Source: Corynebacterium matruchotii
Lineage (GTDB): Bacteria > Actinomycetota > Actinomycetes > Mycobacteriales > Mycobacteriaceae
NCBI RefSeq assembly: GCF_011612265.2
Contig: NZ_CP050134.2
Coordinates: forward strand, 2,170,001-2,234,000
Length of the DNA: 64,000 nucleotides
Reading direction: 5' to 3'
How positions within the stretch are numbered: the stretch's first letter is position 1; each line of letters begins with the position of its first letter. Position numbers and translations under genes: made by a program. The notes under the pieces are model-generated. The model was not told the origin of the DNA, did no database searches, and saw only the letters and a list, made by a program, of their open reading frames with translations. Shown here in pieces: positions 7,583 through 18,000 of this stretch.

Positions 7583-7674
7583 ACTGCTGAGCTAGAGTTC
7601 CGCCGCGTCCCCCACGCAGCCCCAGGTGGCCCCAGCCGGAATAATACTGCGCATCCACTACTACAGCTCAGCAC
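7583..7674 (+). repeat. Inverted-repeat element, copy B2
   Basis: Starts TGCTGAGCTAGAGTT and ends CTACAGCTCAGCAC, followed by TTATGAAGC. The interior CCCAGGTGGCCCCAGCCGG matches copy B1. Confidence 0.8.
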
Positions 7675-7733
7675 TTATGAAGCAAACCCCGGATATGGCT
7701 TCAACGCCCACCGGGGGCGATGGCGACCAAAAA

Positions 7734-9077
7734 CTAGACGTGAGCAACCACGGCCGCAAGCTTACCTGCAATCCGGCGCGCATTCTCCTCGCTAGACGCC
7801 TCAACCATGACACGGAACAGCTCCTCGGTGCCGGAAGGTCGCAATAGGACACGACCGGCATTCCCTAACTCATCCTTTGCCATCTCCATTGCCGCCACCA
7901 CCTCGGGGTGTGTGGCAATCACTGATTTATCCGACACCGGCACGTTAATGAGTACCTGCGGCAAAACATGCATCACCTCGGCCAGCGTCTTGAGAGACAA
8001 GCCAGTCTCGGCCATACGCGACATCAAGGCCAAGCCAGTCAATGTGCCGTCACCGGTTGTACCATAATCGGGCATTACGATATGACCAGACTGCTCGCCA
8101 CCAAGGCTGAGACCATGCTCATTGAGATCCTCCAACACATACCTGTCCCCCACCTTTGTGGTACGCAAGACAATTCCGACGCTATCCATGGCGAGTCGCA
8201 AACCTAGGTTACTCATGACCGTCGCCACCAACGTGGACTTGCGTAATTCCCCGTTCTCCTTCATAGCTACCGCGAGAATAGCCATGATTTGGTCGCCGTC
8301 CACCACAGCGCCTTCAGCGTCCACAGCCAAGCATCGATCGGCGTCACCATCGTGAGCCAGCCCCAAATCTGCACCATGCTGTTGAACCGCAGCTCTGACC
8401 TGATCAATATGCGTTGAGCCACAATTATCATTGATGTTATAGGCGTTTGGATTGTTATGAATGGCGATTACCTCCGCTCCCGCCGCCTTATATGCCATGG
8501 GGGTGACGGAAGAAGCTGCACCGTTGGCGCAGTCCACAACAACCTTGATGCCGGCAAGATTGCGCGGCATGGATTCCTTCAAATGGTCAAGGTAGTGCTG
8601 CTGCGCATCCACCGCCTCCTCAATGACCCTACCGACACCATGACCCACAGGGCCGGTCTCAGGCAAGGACTCCATGGTCACTTCGATCTGGTCTTCCACC
8701 GCGTCTGGCAGTTTGTGTCCACCCTTGGAAAAAAACTTGATGCCATTATCTGGCATGGGATTATGGCTGGCGGAAATCATGACTCCCATGTCAGCACCAT
8801 AGAATTCCGTGAGGTAAGCAACGGCAGGCGTGGGCAGCACCCCAACCCGCAACACATCCACGCCGCGGCTGGCCATACCTGCGGACAGTGCAGCCGCAAG
8901 CATTTCTCCAGACACACGCGGGTCTCGCCCAACCACAGCCAGTGGGCGGCGTTTAGATGACCGATGATCCACGGTAAGCACCTCAGCCGCGGCTGCCCCC
9001 AGCCGTAATGCCAGCGAAGCGGTGAGCGCTTCATTAGCCAAGCCGCGCACACCATCAGTTCCAAAAAGACGAGTCAT
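7734..9077 (-). CDS. glmM: Phosphoglucosamine mutase
   Basis: Interconverts glucosamine-6-phosphate and glucosamine-1-phosphate for UDP-GlcNAc and peptidoglycan synthesis. The N-terminus [12 protein letters not shown] is diagnostic. The catalytic phosphoserine is S104 in ISASHNP. A DGDADR metal-binding loop, a GEQSGH sugar-binding loop and a C-terminal RPSGTE phosphate-binding loop follow in order. The 447-residue length is normal. ATG at 9077 follows AAGGAA. It lies downstream of rplM-rpsI as in mycobacteria, but here the mycolyltransferase gene is inserted between on the opposite strand. Confidence 0.97.
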   Translation of the reverse strand: MTRLFGTDGVRGLANEALTASLALRLGAAAAEVLTVDHRSSKRRPLAVVGRDPRVSGEMLAAALSAGMASRGVDVLRVGVLPTPAVAYLTEFYGADMGVMISASHNPMPDNGIKFFSKGGHKLPDAVEDQIEVTMESLPETGPVGHGVGRVIEEAVDAQQHYLDHLKESMPRNLAGIKVVVDCANGAASSVTPMAYKAAGAEVIAIHNNPNAYNINDNCGSTHIDQVRAAVQQHGADLGLAHDGDADRCLAVDAEGAVVDGDQIMAILAVAMKENGELRKSTLVATVMSNLGLRLAMDSVGIVLRTTKVGDRYVLEDLNEHGLSLGGEQSGHIVMPDYGTTGDGTLTGLALMSRMAETGLSLKTLAEVMHVLPQVLINVPVSDKSVIATHPEVVAAMEMAKDELGNAGRVLLRPSGTEELFRVMVEASSEENARRIAGKLAAVVAHV

Positions 9078-10039
9078 ATTGTGTTCAAATTCCTTGAGTC
9101 TACGGACAATCCTCTATAGGATAGCCGCACCCCCAAGAGAAAAAACAAAGCATTCAGGCTTTTCAGACAAATACTAACTGGCGTTCATTATTCCCTCAGA
9201 GCCCTCCTCGCTTCCGGAATAAGCACGCCTAATGTAAGTACGTGACCCCTAAGCCCGTCCGATATCAACCAACAATTTAGCCCCCGCCAACTTCCACCAA
9301 CCCCCATCAAGAACACTAAAAACTGAATTCATTGAGCCGCCTATCGGGCCATTCATCAGATTGGCCAAATATCCTAGATAAGCCCCGCAACACGCACCTG
9401 CACATGAGCACCAAGCTGGGGTAACCACTATGCTACTTTCAGACCCTGGGGGTTTGAAACAAATAGAAGCACCTCTAACCAGAACTCCAGCTCAGCACTC
9501 ATGAAGCTTTAAAGCCCCTCCCCCAAACCTCTCAAAATATATCTCCCGCACCCCAACCGCAAGCCAATCAAAGCATTAGTCCTATTCAATCTCAGCCACT
9601 ATTAATCTAATAGCTAGAACAAGGAAACCCCTTAAAATACCCCCAGATCTTTCGTCTATTAATATGGTACAGTAATATAAATATTAATAATCAAGGCTTT
9701 CATTAAATAATTCTCATAAAACCATGCCCCCGAAATTGGTTATTTTGGCCAATTTTTAGCAGATCACCTACATCAATATTTCTTGTTTATAAATTACACA
9801 TATAAACCCAAGGTAATTATAATATCCGCATTTTGTGTGTATAATTATCGGATAAGTGACTGCAGAATCATCCGGGCAAAAACTGATTAAAATCGGCGTG
9901 ATTCTGGGTTATCATGATTTTGAGCCAGATCTGGGCGCGTTTTTCCCTCTGGCAAATGTTTAAGTTTAAAGTTAAGAGATAGTCTGATCCAAAAGCTAAT
10001 TCTTCCCTAATGGAATTTATAAAAGAAGGCATGGTTATT
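9078..10039. other. AT-rich intergenic region upstream of the mycolyltransferase
   Basis: No gene seen. Contains the reverse-orientation repeat element at 9406-9498. From about 9600 to 9860 it becomes strongly AT-rich, with runs such as AATATAAATATTAATAATC. A hairpin AAATTGG / CCAATTT at 9733-9755 followed by T's could terminate plus-strand transcription or be a protein site. The mycolyltransferase promoter is probably in this AT-rich stretch. Confidence 0.6.
9406..9498 (-). repeat. Inverted-repeat element, reversed A-type copy
   Basis: Ends in AACTCCAGCTCAGCAC at 9483-9498 and begins GAGCACCAAGCTGGGG at 9406. Read on the minus strand it matches the start and end of the A-type copies at 1795 and 7371 (GTTCTGGTTAGA near one end, GTTACCCCAGCT near the other), so the element occurs in both orientations. 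Confidence 0.8.
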
Positions 10040-11605
10040 GTGAAGCATTCGCATGGTTTGGTGGCGACAATCGTTGCCGCCTCTTTGGTTGCTACTTTCA
10101 TTTCGCCTACCACATCTATCGCATATGCACAGCCTGCTGCTCCTATAAATGGTGCTGGGGCTAGCGCCACCAGCACTACACCCGCAAATCCTGAAGATAA
10201 TCCTATTGGTACTCAGGGTGACCCTAATGCCCAGCCGGGGTCGCCAAGCACGGAGCCTAAGGCCCAACCAAACCAGCCGAATGGCGCACAATCAGGCACA
10301 AATCCTTCGGAGGGTAATAAAGCCGGTTCCAGCAGTTCGGGTGACAAAGACAAGATTGGGAGCGTCGATGCTGGATCGTCGTTAGCGGATAACCTGGCCA
10401 ATAAGGATCGGGACAAGGAGGGCAGTCTAGAAAAGAATGGCAGCGCCAATAATGTGCTGCATGGCCCAAATTCCAAGACCGATGATCCCAAAGCCAAGGC
10501 GGAACCATCCAGTTATGGCCCATTCGCGCATTTTCTTCGCACCATTCTAGCCAGTGGCACGAATGCTAAAAGCTCGACCGGTAAGGGGTTGAAGTTTTTA
10601 TTGGGATTGTTGAACCTGTTGGGTTTGGGGCATTGGAAGTTCCCAGACCGGTTCCGGGATCACCATTCCGAGTATCCATTGCCCACGGATGATTCAATCA
10701 CGGAACTCAAGGTAGTGGATAAGCAGGATGAATTCGATGGCCGAGTGCAACGGTGGTCAATTCAGTCGCCGACGATGAAACGCATCGTCGAAGTTGAGGT
10801 GATGGCACAGCCTAATGCTGCTACCCCAGCCCCAATGTTGTATCTGCTTGATGGGGTGAGTGCGCCCCGGGTGTCGGGATGGTTTGGTCCCGGCGATATC
10901 ATTAACCGGCTGGGCAATGAGAACGTAACGGTGGTCGCCCCCACCCAAGGCAATGGTAGCTTCTATGCGGATTGGTCGAATACCGATCCGAGCCTGGGCT
11001 ATATGAAATGGGAGACGTTTATCACGGAGGAATTGCCGCGGGTCTTGGAGGCTCCACAGGCAGATTCGCGCATTAACTTCAATGGCAAGCGCGGTATCGG
11101 TGGGCTATCTATGGGCGCATCGGGTGCGGTTCGGATTGCTGCGAAGAATCCCAATTTATTCCATGGTGTGTTTGGTCTGTCGGGTTGCTATTCCACGGTG
11201 TCGCAGTTTGGTCGGACCACGATTGAGAGCACGATTAAGGGCCAGGATGGCAACCCATCCAATATTTGGGGACCGTTTGGCAGCTCGGAGTGGCGGGCTA
11301 ATGATGTGACGTTGCACCCTGAGGGGTTGCGGTCCATGCCGGTGTTCTTGTCTAATGCCAGCGGTAAGATCACGAAGGAGCAGCTCCAGAAGGACAACGG
11401 GTTGCCGTTCTATGACACGTCGTTGGGTGCCACATTGGAACATGTGACGTTGGAGTGCACTAAGGATTTGGAAAAGGTCATGGATCGTAATGGCATGACA
11501 AATAAGAAGGTTGTGTATATTCAGTCGGGTATTCACCGGTGGAATGACACGTTTACCAGCCAGATTCTGCCCGCATGGGAGTATTTAAAGCCGTCGTTGC
11601 AGTAA
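10040..11605 (+). CDS. Secreted mycolyltransferase (antigen 85 / Cmt family)
   Basis: Transfers mycolic acids between trehalose mycolates or onto arabinogalactan in the cell envelope. The GTG at 10040 has AGAAGG at good spacing and opens a clear signal peptide (KHSHGLVATIVAASLVATF, cleavage near AYA-QP); the frame extends up to 10010. About 150 residues of low-complexity Pro/Ser/Gly/Lys sequence follow. The esterase domain then shows LYLLDG, the WSN...DPS..MKWETFITEELP region and the nucleophile motif GLSMG (serine about residue 357), with a late histidine in GIHRWND. This gene sits where mycobacterial ESX-4 loci carry cutinase genes. The family is sure; which Cmt paralogue it is cannot be told. 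Confidence 0.92.
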   Translation: MKHSHGLVATIVAASLVATFISPTTSIAYAQPAAPINGAGASATSTTPANPEDNPIGTQGDPNAQPGSPSTEPKAQPNQPNGAQSGTNPSEGNKAGSSSSGDKDKIGSVDAGSSLADNLANKDRDKEGSLEKNGSANNVLHGPNSKTDDPKAKAEPSSYGPFAHFLRTILASGTNAKSSTGKGLKFLLGLLNLLGLGHWKFPDRFRDHHSEYPLPTDDSITELKVVDKQDEFDGRVQRWSIQSPTMKRIVEVEVMAQPNAATPAPMLYLLDGVSAPRVSGWFGPGDIINRLGNENVTVVAPTQGNGSFYADWSNTDPSLGYMKWETFITEELPRVLEAPQADSRINFNGKRGIGGLSMGASGAVRIAAKNPNLFHGVFGLSGCYSTVSQFGRTTIESTIKGQDGNPSNIWGPFGSSEWRANDVTLHPEGLRSMPVFLSNASGKITKEQLQKDNGLPFYDTSLGATLEHVTLECTKDLEKVMDRNGMTNKKVVYIQSGIHRWNDTFTSQILPAWEYLKPSLQ

Positions 11606-11617
11606 GCTTATCGACGC

Positions 11618-11659
11618 AAAAACCGCCCACCCCGTAAACCCCGGGGCGGGCGGTTTTTT
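11618..11659. terminator. Bidirectional rho-independent terminator between the mycolyltransferase and rpsI
   Basis: AAAAACCGCCC-A-CCCC pairs with GGGG-C-GGGCGGTTTTTT. T-runs follow the stem on both strands, so it serves both convergent genes. Confidence 0.9.
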
Positions 11660-11676
11660 GGTATTCCGCGTAGGTT

Positions 11677-12210
11677 TTAACGCTTGGAGTATTGCGGTGC
11701 ACGGCGGGCCTTGTGCAGACCGGCCTTCTTGCGTTCCACGGCACGGGCGTCACGGGTCAGGAAGCCAGCCTTCTTCAGGGCTGGGCGATCTGCCGGATTA
11801 TAGATGTTGAGGGCCCGGGCGATAGCCAGTCGGAAAGCACCTGCCTGACCGGTGGGGCCGCCACCGGTGAGGTTAGCGTGAATGTCGAATTGGCCGTCAC
11901 GGTCGATGAGCACCAAGGGTGCCTTGATGAGCTGCTGGTGCAGCTTGTTGGGGAAGTATTCTTCCAGGGTACGGCCGTTGCAGACGAATTGGCCGGAGCC
12001 TTCCACCATGCGCACCCGAACAATGGCGCGCTTACGGCGACCAACGGTTTGGATGGGGCCTTCGTGGTAGGTAGGCAGGTCTGCCTCAATCTCGGTTTCC
12101 GTAACCATGATTTCACCAATGGTGTTGGTGAATTCTTCGGTTGCGGCGGCTGCGGCAGCGATGTCAGCTGCATCGGCCTCAAAGTCTTCGGTTACGTTAT
12201 TGTCACTCAC
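11677..12210 (-). CDS. rpsI: Small ribosomal subunit protein uS9
   Basis: A 30S subunit head protein. The core begins [14 protein letters not shown] near residue 55 and ends with the basic tail [17 protein letters not shown] that reaches the P-site tRNA. The N-terminal extension of about 50 acidic residues is typical of corynebacterial S9. ATGA overlap with the rplM stop shows coupling in an rplM-rpsI operon. Confidence 0.98.
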   Translation of the reverse strand: MSDNNVTEDFEADAADIAAAAAATEEFTNTIGEIMVTETEIEADLPTYHEGPIQTVGRRKRAIVRVRMVEGSGQFVCNGRTLEEYFPNKLHQQLIKAPLVLIDRDGQFDIHANLTGGGPTGQAGAFRLAIARALNIYNPADRPALKKAGFLTRDARAVERKKAGLHKARRAPQYSKR

Positions 12211-12650
12211 TGGGCCACCTGCTTGATCTCATAGGTTTCTGGCTTCTGGGCAGCATAAGGGTGCTCGGAACCGGCAAACACGTGCAGCTTCTTGGCGGAG
12301 GCACGGCTGAGCCGGTTGTGGGGCATCATGCCCCGGATGGATTCTTCGATCACACGAGCCGGGTGCAGTTCCAGGGACCGGCCGAGGGTCATGACCTTCA
12401 AACCACCCGGGTAACCGGAGTGACGATACCGGAACTCACGTTCCCGCTTGTTGGACGAGACACGCACCTTGTCGGCGTTGATGATGATGACATGGTCGCC
12501 ACAGTCAACGTTGGGGGTGAAATATGGTTTACGCTTGCCGCGGAGCAGGTCAGCTGCGGTTACAGCCAGGCGACCCAGCACCACATCAGTGGCATCGATG
12601 ACATACCACTTACGGGTAATGTCACCAGCCTTGGGGTGATAAGTAGACAC
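12207..12650 (-). CDS. rplM: Large ribosomal subunit protein uL13
   Basis: A 147-residue 50S protein. The signatures [16 protein letters not shown] at the N-terminus and [10 protein letters not shown] with the YAAQKPE ending are those of L13. First gene of rplM-rpsI. AAAAGGAG lies just upstream of the ATG at 12650. A possible leader hairpin is noted at 12712-12741. Confidence 0.98.
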   Translation of the reverse strand: MSTYHPKAGDITRKWYVIDATDVVLGRLAVTAADLLRGKRKPYFTPNVDCGDHVIIINADKVRVSSNKREREFRYRHSGYPGGLKVMTLGRSLELHPARVIEESIRGMMPHNRLSRASAKKLHVFAGSEHPYAAQKPETYEIKQVAQ

Positions 12651-13119
12651 TGATGACTCCTTTTAAGTCTGTCTAGAACTGCCAGCCGTTATGCGTGTGA
12701 AGCCGGTATCAGAAATCGGCGGCCGGTGGAGACCCGATTTCGGCGTTAAATCACACAGATTCACAATCCTATATCAATGCTGCTTAAATGCCAAAGTTGT
12801 GGTACTGAAAATCGAAATATTGGGGTTTGGCACTACCCACCGCAACACCGCGGGCACGGGCTCACGCCCATTCATCGACTGTCACCTTCGACTGCCGCCA
12901 GGGGCGGGTAGTGGTTGGGAGCCTGTGCCTGCGGCATTGTGGCAGGTGGTGCAACGTTCACCGGTGCCGACCTGATCGTCATTGGGGTGATTGGGAACCC
13001 GCAGAGAACTTTAGGTGGCACCGCAGGTCATCATGATTTCGGCATCAGCCATGACACCGTGGGGATTTATCACCATGACCTGACGTCCCTCGAATCAGGA
13101 GGATGAGGACACCATCAGG
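12651..13119. other. Intergenic region between rplM and the WXG100 gene
   Basis: Contains the rplM promoter and leader. GAAATCGG and CCGATTTC (12712-12719 / 12734-12741) can form an 8-bp stem in the leader. Plus-strand open frames at 12827-13106 lack a recognisable family and a good start, and I do not call them. Confidence 0.5.
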
Positions 13120-13407
13120 CTAGCCCCAGGACGAAGTGGCGGCCCGATTCACATCGCTCATGTCATCGTTACCGTTTCGTACTGTCCGGGCGATGGTGTC
13201 CAAGATTGTATTCAGCTCATCGGCCGAATGATCCCATTTGGCCTGGGCTTCTTGGTAGGCAGTAGATGAGGATCCTTCCCAGGCAGTAACCATGGGTTGG
13301 ATTTGTGATTTGAGGGTATGCAGTAGTGAGCCGATACGGCTGGCTGTGGTTTGGATGTCCGCGGCGGCAGCATCAATTTCGCTGAAGCCGTATTTAATGA
13401 TGTCCAT
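13120..13407 (-). CDS. WXG100-family protein, EsxT-like
   Basis: A 95-residue helical-hairpin protein with the central W-E-G turn (VTAWEGSSSTAYQEA). A C-terminal YxxxD/E-type secretion signal is not obvious. It is the downstream partner of the WXG100 protein at 13623, corresponding to the EsxT/EsxU pair of mycobacterial ESX-4. The two probably form a heterodimer exported by EccC. The ATG at 13407 is preceded by AAGGAG. Confidence 0.9.
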   Translation of the reverse strand: MDIIKYGFSEIDAAAADIQTTASRIGSLLHTLKSQIQPMVTAWEGSSSTAYQEAQAKWDHSADELNTILDTIARTVRNGNDDMSDVNRAATSSWG

Positions 13408-13622
13408 GGGTTACTCCTTGAATGTAGGTTGGTGAGGGTCTGATGATGGGGCACTGGAGGGGATCGATGCCCCGTCATCACGTGGTTGGGCCAACTTCAC
13501 ACTGATGGCAAATAATTCGATGGGAAGCCATCATGGTGACCGTTGGCAAGGTTGGTATGTTCCGTAATGTTGCGTCGGTTGCCGCAGGTGATGTGTGGTA
13601 TTGGGATGTCTATCAGTATGAG

Positions 13623-13937
13623 TTACAGGACCAGTCCGCCTCCCACATGGTTGAGTGATTGCGCATTGCTGGTTTCCACGTTTTCGAAGGCGCGAGCATT
13701 AGCGCGAATATTTTCGCCGATGCTTGTGAGCGCATCGCTTAAGTCTTTGGCGTTGGTATCCCACCGTTGCATGAGCTCGTCGAAGGAGGCTTGGGCTTGA
13801 CCGCTCCAGGCGCCGCGGAGGCCATCAACCACGCCGCGGAGACGAGAGAGCTCGGATTGCACCTCACTATTGGTGTTGTCGACCTGTCCTGCGGTGGTGA
13901 CCATGACGTCGGCTTCGGTGCGGAAAGTATTGCTCAC
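13623..13937 (-). CDS. WXG100-family protein, EsxU-like
   Basis: A 104-residue helical hairpin with W-S-G in the turn (LRGAWSGQAQASFDELMQRW). The start is GTG at 13937 with AAAGGA upstream. It is the first of two WXG100 genes, 61 bases downstream of the Rv3446c-like gene, and the gap holds the shared ESX promoter block. Its likely partner is the protein at 13120. About 215 bases separate the two esx genes, more than in most ESX loci, with no other gene seen there. Confidence 0.9.
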   Translation of the reverse strand: MSNTFRTEADVMVTTAGQVDNTNSEVQSELSRLRGVVDGLRGAWSGQAQASFDELMQRWDTNAKDLSDALTSIGENIRANARAFENVETSNAQSLNHVGGGLVL

Positions 13938-13966
13938 TTTCGTTCCTTTCTATTGAATTGGTGTAC

Positions 13967-14001
13967 ATATAGTTGGACTGAAAAATCCCAGTTTTGGGCT
14001 A
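13967..14001 (-). promoter_or_regulatory. Shared ESX promoter block upstream of the WXG100 genes
   Basis: Minus strand: TAGCCCAAAA, 11 bases, CAGTCCAA, then CTATAT. The TAG is the stop codon of the preceding gene. TATATG could be the -10 hexamer. The same elements at the same spacing precede the EspC-like operon (7285-7319). Confidence 0.65.
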
Positions 14002-15081
14002 GTGACGGATGGTGAGTGTTTCGGCGGCCTTCCGACAGGTGGCGCGTTGCGGCAGATTCGCGGCGGCTGTTCGGGTATGGCAGCCCAACGAAAAAACATG
14101 GCCGGCGTCGATCCACACGATCCAGTGGACGGTGGAACCATCGCCGGGGTTTTCGATGTAGTTTTTCTCCTGGCCGCGGCCGATTCCTAATGATTCGGCG
14201 GGGGTGAGGGTTGGATCACCGTTGATTGTGGCATCCAGCTCGGCAAATATTGCCGTGGGGTCGGCGTCGAAAAGCGGGTCGATGGCCATGGTGACCCGCA
14301 GATTTTCGTCGGCGCCGCGACCAATGAGCATGCCGGGTTTATCGGGCTGTTCCTCGATGCGGTAATCGTGCGGTAGCCCTACCTGGATGTTTCCATGCTC
14401 CATTGTGATGGTGCTGGTATTGCTTGTCGACGCTGGTTTCTGGGGAACAGCCGCGAGCTGGGACGTTGGGGATGGACGCGCGCTGGCCTGCGGGAGCGTG
14501 GGCGGCGGCGAGCCCGGACCGACCGCCCACAGGGACACGCCGCAGATCAGCACGATGACGCCGGCTATGGCGAGGTAGAGGTAAATATTGCCACGAGTAG
14601 CTTCCGGGGAATTCGGACGGGAAATCCGGGGGAACACAGATGTCAGCAATGTGTTATCAACATCACATGATTCCGGCGCGGCCGACAGCGACGTCTGTAA
14701 CGCTGAATCCTCATCGTCATCATCAACACCATCAGGATCGTATGTCACATCATTATCATCGTTCACATCATCGTCGTAATAGTCGTAATCGCCATCGGCC
14801 ATATCAGTGGCAGAGGTATCGATGTCGGATACCACCGTGACATTTTCTGCTTGCAACCCCACAACGAGGTTATAGCAATATTCCTCCGGACCTTTGACCT
14901 GGATGGTGACGTTCGGCCATTGGGCATGCAACTGCCCCCTGGCCTCTGCTATCACATCAGCCACCTGCGTGCCGGCAACAATGCCGCTGCCGGTCAGATC
15001 ATAGCGGTAGCTATCGGTCTCACCTTCGAACACAATGGCGGTTTCGTAGACGAGAATGGTGAGGTCAATGGGAGCGCTCAT
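13999..15081 (-). CDS. Type VII secretion-associated membrane protein, Rv3446c family
   Basis: A 360-residue protein. The N-terminal actin/ATPase-like portion (VYETAIVFEGETDSYRYDL) is followed by an Asp-rich linker (about residues 95-125), one membrane segment near 165-190 (IYLYLAIAGVIVLICGVSLW), and an extracytoplasmic C-terminal domain that matches the Rv3446c C-terminal family. In mycobacterial ESX-4 the homologue lies between eccC4 and esxU exactly as here. The ATG overlaps the eccC stop by 4 bases. Its role in the apparatus is not established. Confidence 0.85.
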   Translation of the reverse strand: MSAPIDLTILVYETAIVFEGETDSYRYDLTGSGIVAGTQVADVIAEARGQLHAQWPNVTIQVKGPEEYCYNLVVGLQAENVTVVSDIDTSATDMADGDYDYYDDDVNDDNDVTYDPDGVDDDDEDSALQTSLSAAPESCDVDNTLLTSVFPRISRPNSPEATRGNIYLYLAIAGVIVLICGVSLWAVGPGSPPPTLPQASARPSPTSQLAAVPQKPASTSNTSTITMEHGNIQVGLPHDYRIEEQPDKPGMLIGRGADENLRVTMAIDPLFDADPTAIFAELDATINGDPTLTPAESLGIGRGQEKNYIENPGDGSTVHWIVWIDAGHVFSLGCHTRTAAANLPQRATCRKAAETLTIRH

Positions 15082-18000
15082 GATGCCTTCGCCTCCGTGG
15101 CCTCCAGCATGTCAGCTGCCGCAATCTGGATAAGGCCCTGCTGCGTACCGTGGTGGATCATCACACCTCGGCCGGGTGGCTGCGGCTTCAACCGCACCCC
15201 AAACAGTGGCCCATCATCCTTGTCCGCGTCCAGCACAATAATGAACGGCGACTGGTCCTTGATCTCCGCCAGAAACGGCTGGAAGAGGGCCCGCACGCAG
15301 CCGCCGGATTTGCGGGTAATCACCACGTGCAACCCCACGTCCCGGGCGTGCGGCAACACCGACAGCAGTGGCGCAAACGCCATGTCGGCCACCAGGTCCA
15401 GGTTGTCAACGATGAGGAAGATGTCGGGCCCGGTCCACCAGGAGCGGTCTTTTAATTGTTGGGGTGTGACCTCGGCGGATGGCAGGCGCTCTTCCAGGGT
15501 AATTTTCATCGCCGCCACGAGTTTCTCGGTTTCCTGGGTACTGGCACTGTAGCCGGCCAACATGTCCGGGTCGATGGCCCCCAGGTGGCTGCGCCGATGG
15601 TCGATGACTATGAGTCGGGCGCGTTCCCGACCGATCTGGGTCAGGCCAGCAATGATTGTGGATATGAGCGTCGACTTCCCGGATTCCTGCGCTCCGATGC
15701 ACACTATGTGCTGGCTAGCAAGATAATCCCAGTTCACGGCCCCAAGTTTCGGTCCGCCCACCCCCAGCAGTACAGAATTCTGCTCGGGATCTAGCTGCGG
15801 CAGATCCGCAAGCATGAGGCTGATTGGTAAGAGCTTCAGTTGGGGCACCGGCGGCTGATCCGCGACCAGGGAACGCGCTATGAAGGCAACATCCTGTTGG
15901 GCGGATAATGCAATCAGCATAGTTTCGCCGCTGCTTGTCAGCCCTCGTCCTGGCAGCGCCGGCACCTTCAGCTGCGCTTTACGGTCGATCAGGGAGTCCA
16001 TTGGCTCCCCCAGCTTGGTTTCTATGCGCTGCGGGATCAGGTCACGAATGGCCGGACGCACCACGGACCATCGGGTTGCGGTGAGCACTAGGTGAACGCG
16101 GGCTGCTAAGCCGTCGGCGACGATACGACCCAGCTTTTCCATGAGATCCTCGTGATCCCCGTGCAGCACATGCCAGCCGTCAACGATGAGAAAGGTATGC
16201 CGCGGTTCCGGCTGATCGATAAACCCACACACTTCATCGATGATGCGCGCGATCTTCTCGGTGTCGTGTTGGTGAGCGACGCCTGCAACGTGGGGCAAAA
16301 GCGACAGTGATTCCAGGTCGTTACCAGACAGGTCAAGAATGTAAAACCGCAGGTAATCGGTGGTATGGGTGCAGGCAAGCGCCAGGACAATGGTGCGCAA
16401 CGCGGTGGTTTTTCCGGTCTGGGGACCGCCGCAGATCATGGCGTGCCCCTGTTGGCCGGAGAACTCCAGCACATAGGGGTCTTGTTGTTGCAGGAATGGG
16501 CGGTCAATCCGACCAATGGTTGCGCATAATGTATTGGGGGTGACGGACTGCGTGATGATATCGGTCAGGGGGATTGCGGCCGGCAGTGGCGGTAGCCACA
16601 TGGTGTGGGCGCTCTGGTGCCAGGAGCGCGCCACCACCTGGGCTGCCGCCACGAGGGCGTCGACAAGTGTGCCTCGTGGGTCAGGGATCAGCACATCAGC
16701 AGTAATCGGAGCGGTTTCAGATGCGTAGCCAGACCATAGTGACACGTGGGGCCGGTCGCCCAATGCCGCACCGTCGCAAGTTGGTTTGGGGCGCATGAGT
16801 TGGCCGGACACGTAAGCGGTTTGAAAGCAAATAAGCTGGTCAGCATCGGTTTTAAGGAAACCCATCCCGGGTTTACTGGGAAGATGGTAGGCATCGGCCA
16901 CACCAAGCACCTGCCGCGATTCCACCGCGGAGAAGGTTTTCAACCCAATCCGATAGGATAGGTGCGACTCTAAGCCGCGGAGTTTGCCTTCTTCCAGGCG
17001 TTGCGACGCCAACAAGAGGTGCACGTGCAATGATCGGCCCAGGCGCCCAACCGCGGCAAAGAGCTCGCCAAACTCATTATGTTGACCTAAAAGCTCGGAG
17101 AATTCATCGAGGATAATCAGCAGTGCTGGCATGGGCTCCCATTCGGGATGGTTGCGCAGTCGAACGGCCTCATACTCATCCACGTTGGGAAAGTTTCCCA
17201 TCTTGCGCAATAGCTCCTGCCGCCGATTCATCTCCCCGGAAATAGCATCGTACATACGTTCGACAAGTATGGATTCGTCGGCCAGGTTAGTAATCACCGC
17301 CGAGGTGTGCGGCAAGGCATCTAAGCCCAGGAATGTGGCACCGCCTTTGAAATCCACCAGCACAAAATTGAGGGAATGTGGCGAATGTGTTGCGGCCAGC
17401 GCCACCACGAGTGTGCGCAGGAGCTCGGACTTTCCCGACCCGGTGGCGCCAATGCATAATCCGTGCGGCCCCATACCACCATGCGCGGCCTCCTTGATAT
17501 CCACGATGAGGCTGTGTCCGTCACTGTCGCGCCCAATGGGAACGCTCAGACGTTGTTCGCCCCGCGGCTGCCACAAACGTTCGAGAGTCTGTGGAGTGAA
17601 ATCGTGCACTCCCAGCAAGGCCGGGAGTCCGGCATGGCTGTCGCGCGGATCGGCACTGGGGCGGGAAAATGGCGCAAGTTTTCGGGCAAAGAGCAGGGCC
17701 TCAGCCTCGGTCAAGCCGTCGGGAACACCGAGTTCTTCATCTGCATCTTCAACGTGCACAATGAGTCTTTCGCCCACGGTAAACGATAGGCCGTCCTCTA
17801 TGACGATCTCAGACAACACTGGCGTGCTGTTATTCACGGTTATGACAATGGTCCACTCGCGTTGCGATAGCAGCTCTTCCAGCTGCGAGGTTGGCACGGT
17901 ACCGTCGACAACCAACACGGTATAGGGCGCATTGGCTAGCGTGGTTGGGTTTGTATGCGGCAACCACTTGGCCCAGGCCAGGCCCGTGCCGTGGGCCGCG

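Larger units (their letters stand above)
7371..7674 (+). repeat. About 300-bp duplicated block containing two inverted-repeat elements (copy 2)
   Basis: Second copy of the A-spacer-B arrangement found at 1795-2093, in the same orientation, filling most of the gap between the EspC-like operon and glmM. Confidence 0.8.

Noticed and set aside
12827..13106. Plus-strand frames between rplM and the WXG100 gene
   Set aside because: Short overlapping frames of low complexity with no starts or homologies that I can see.
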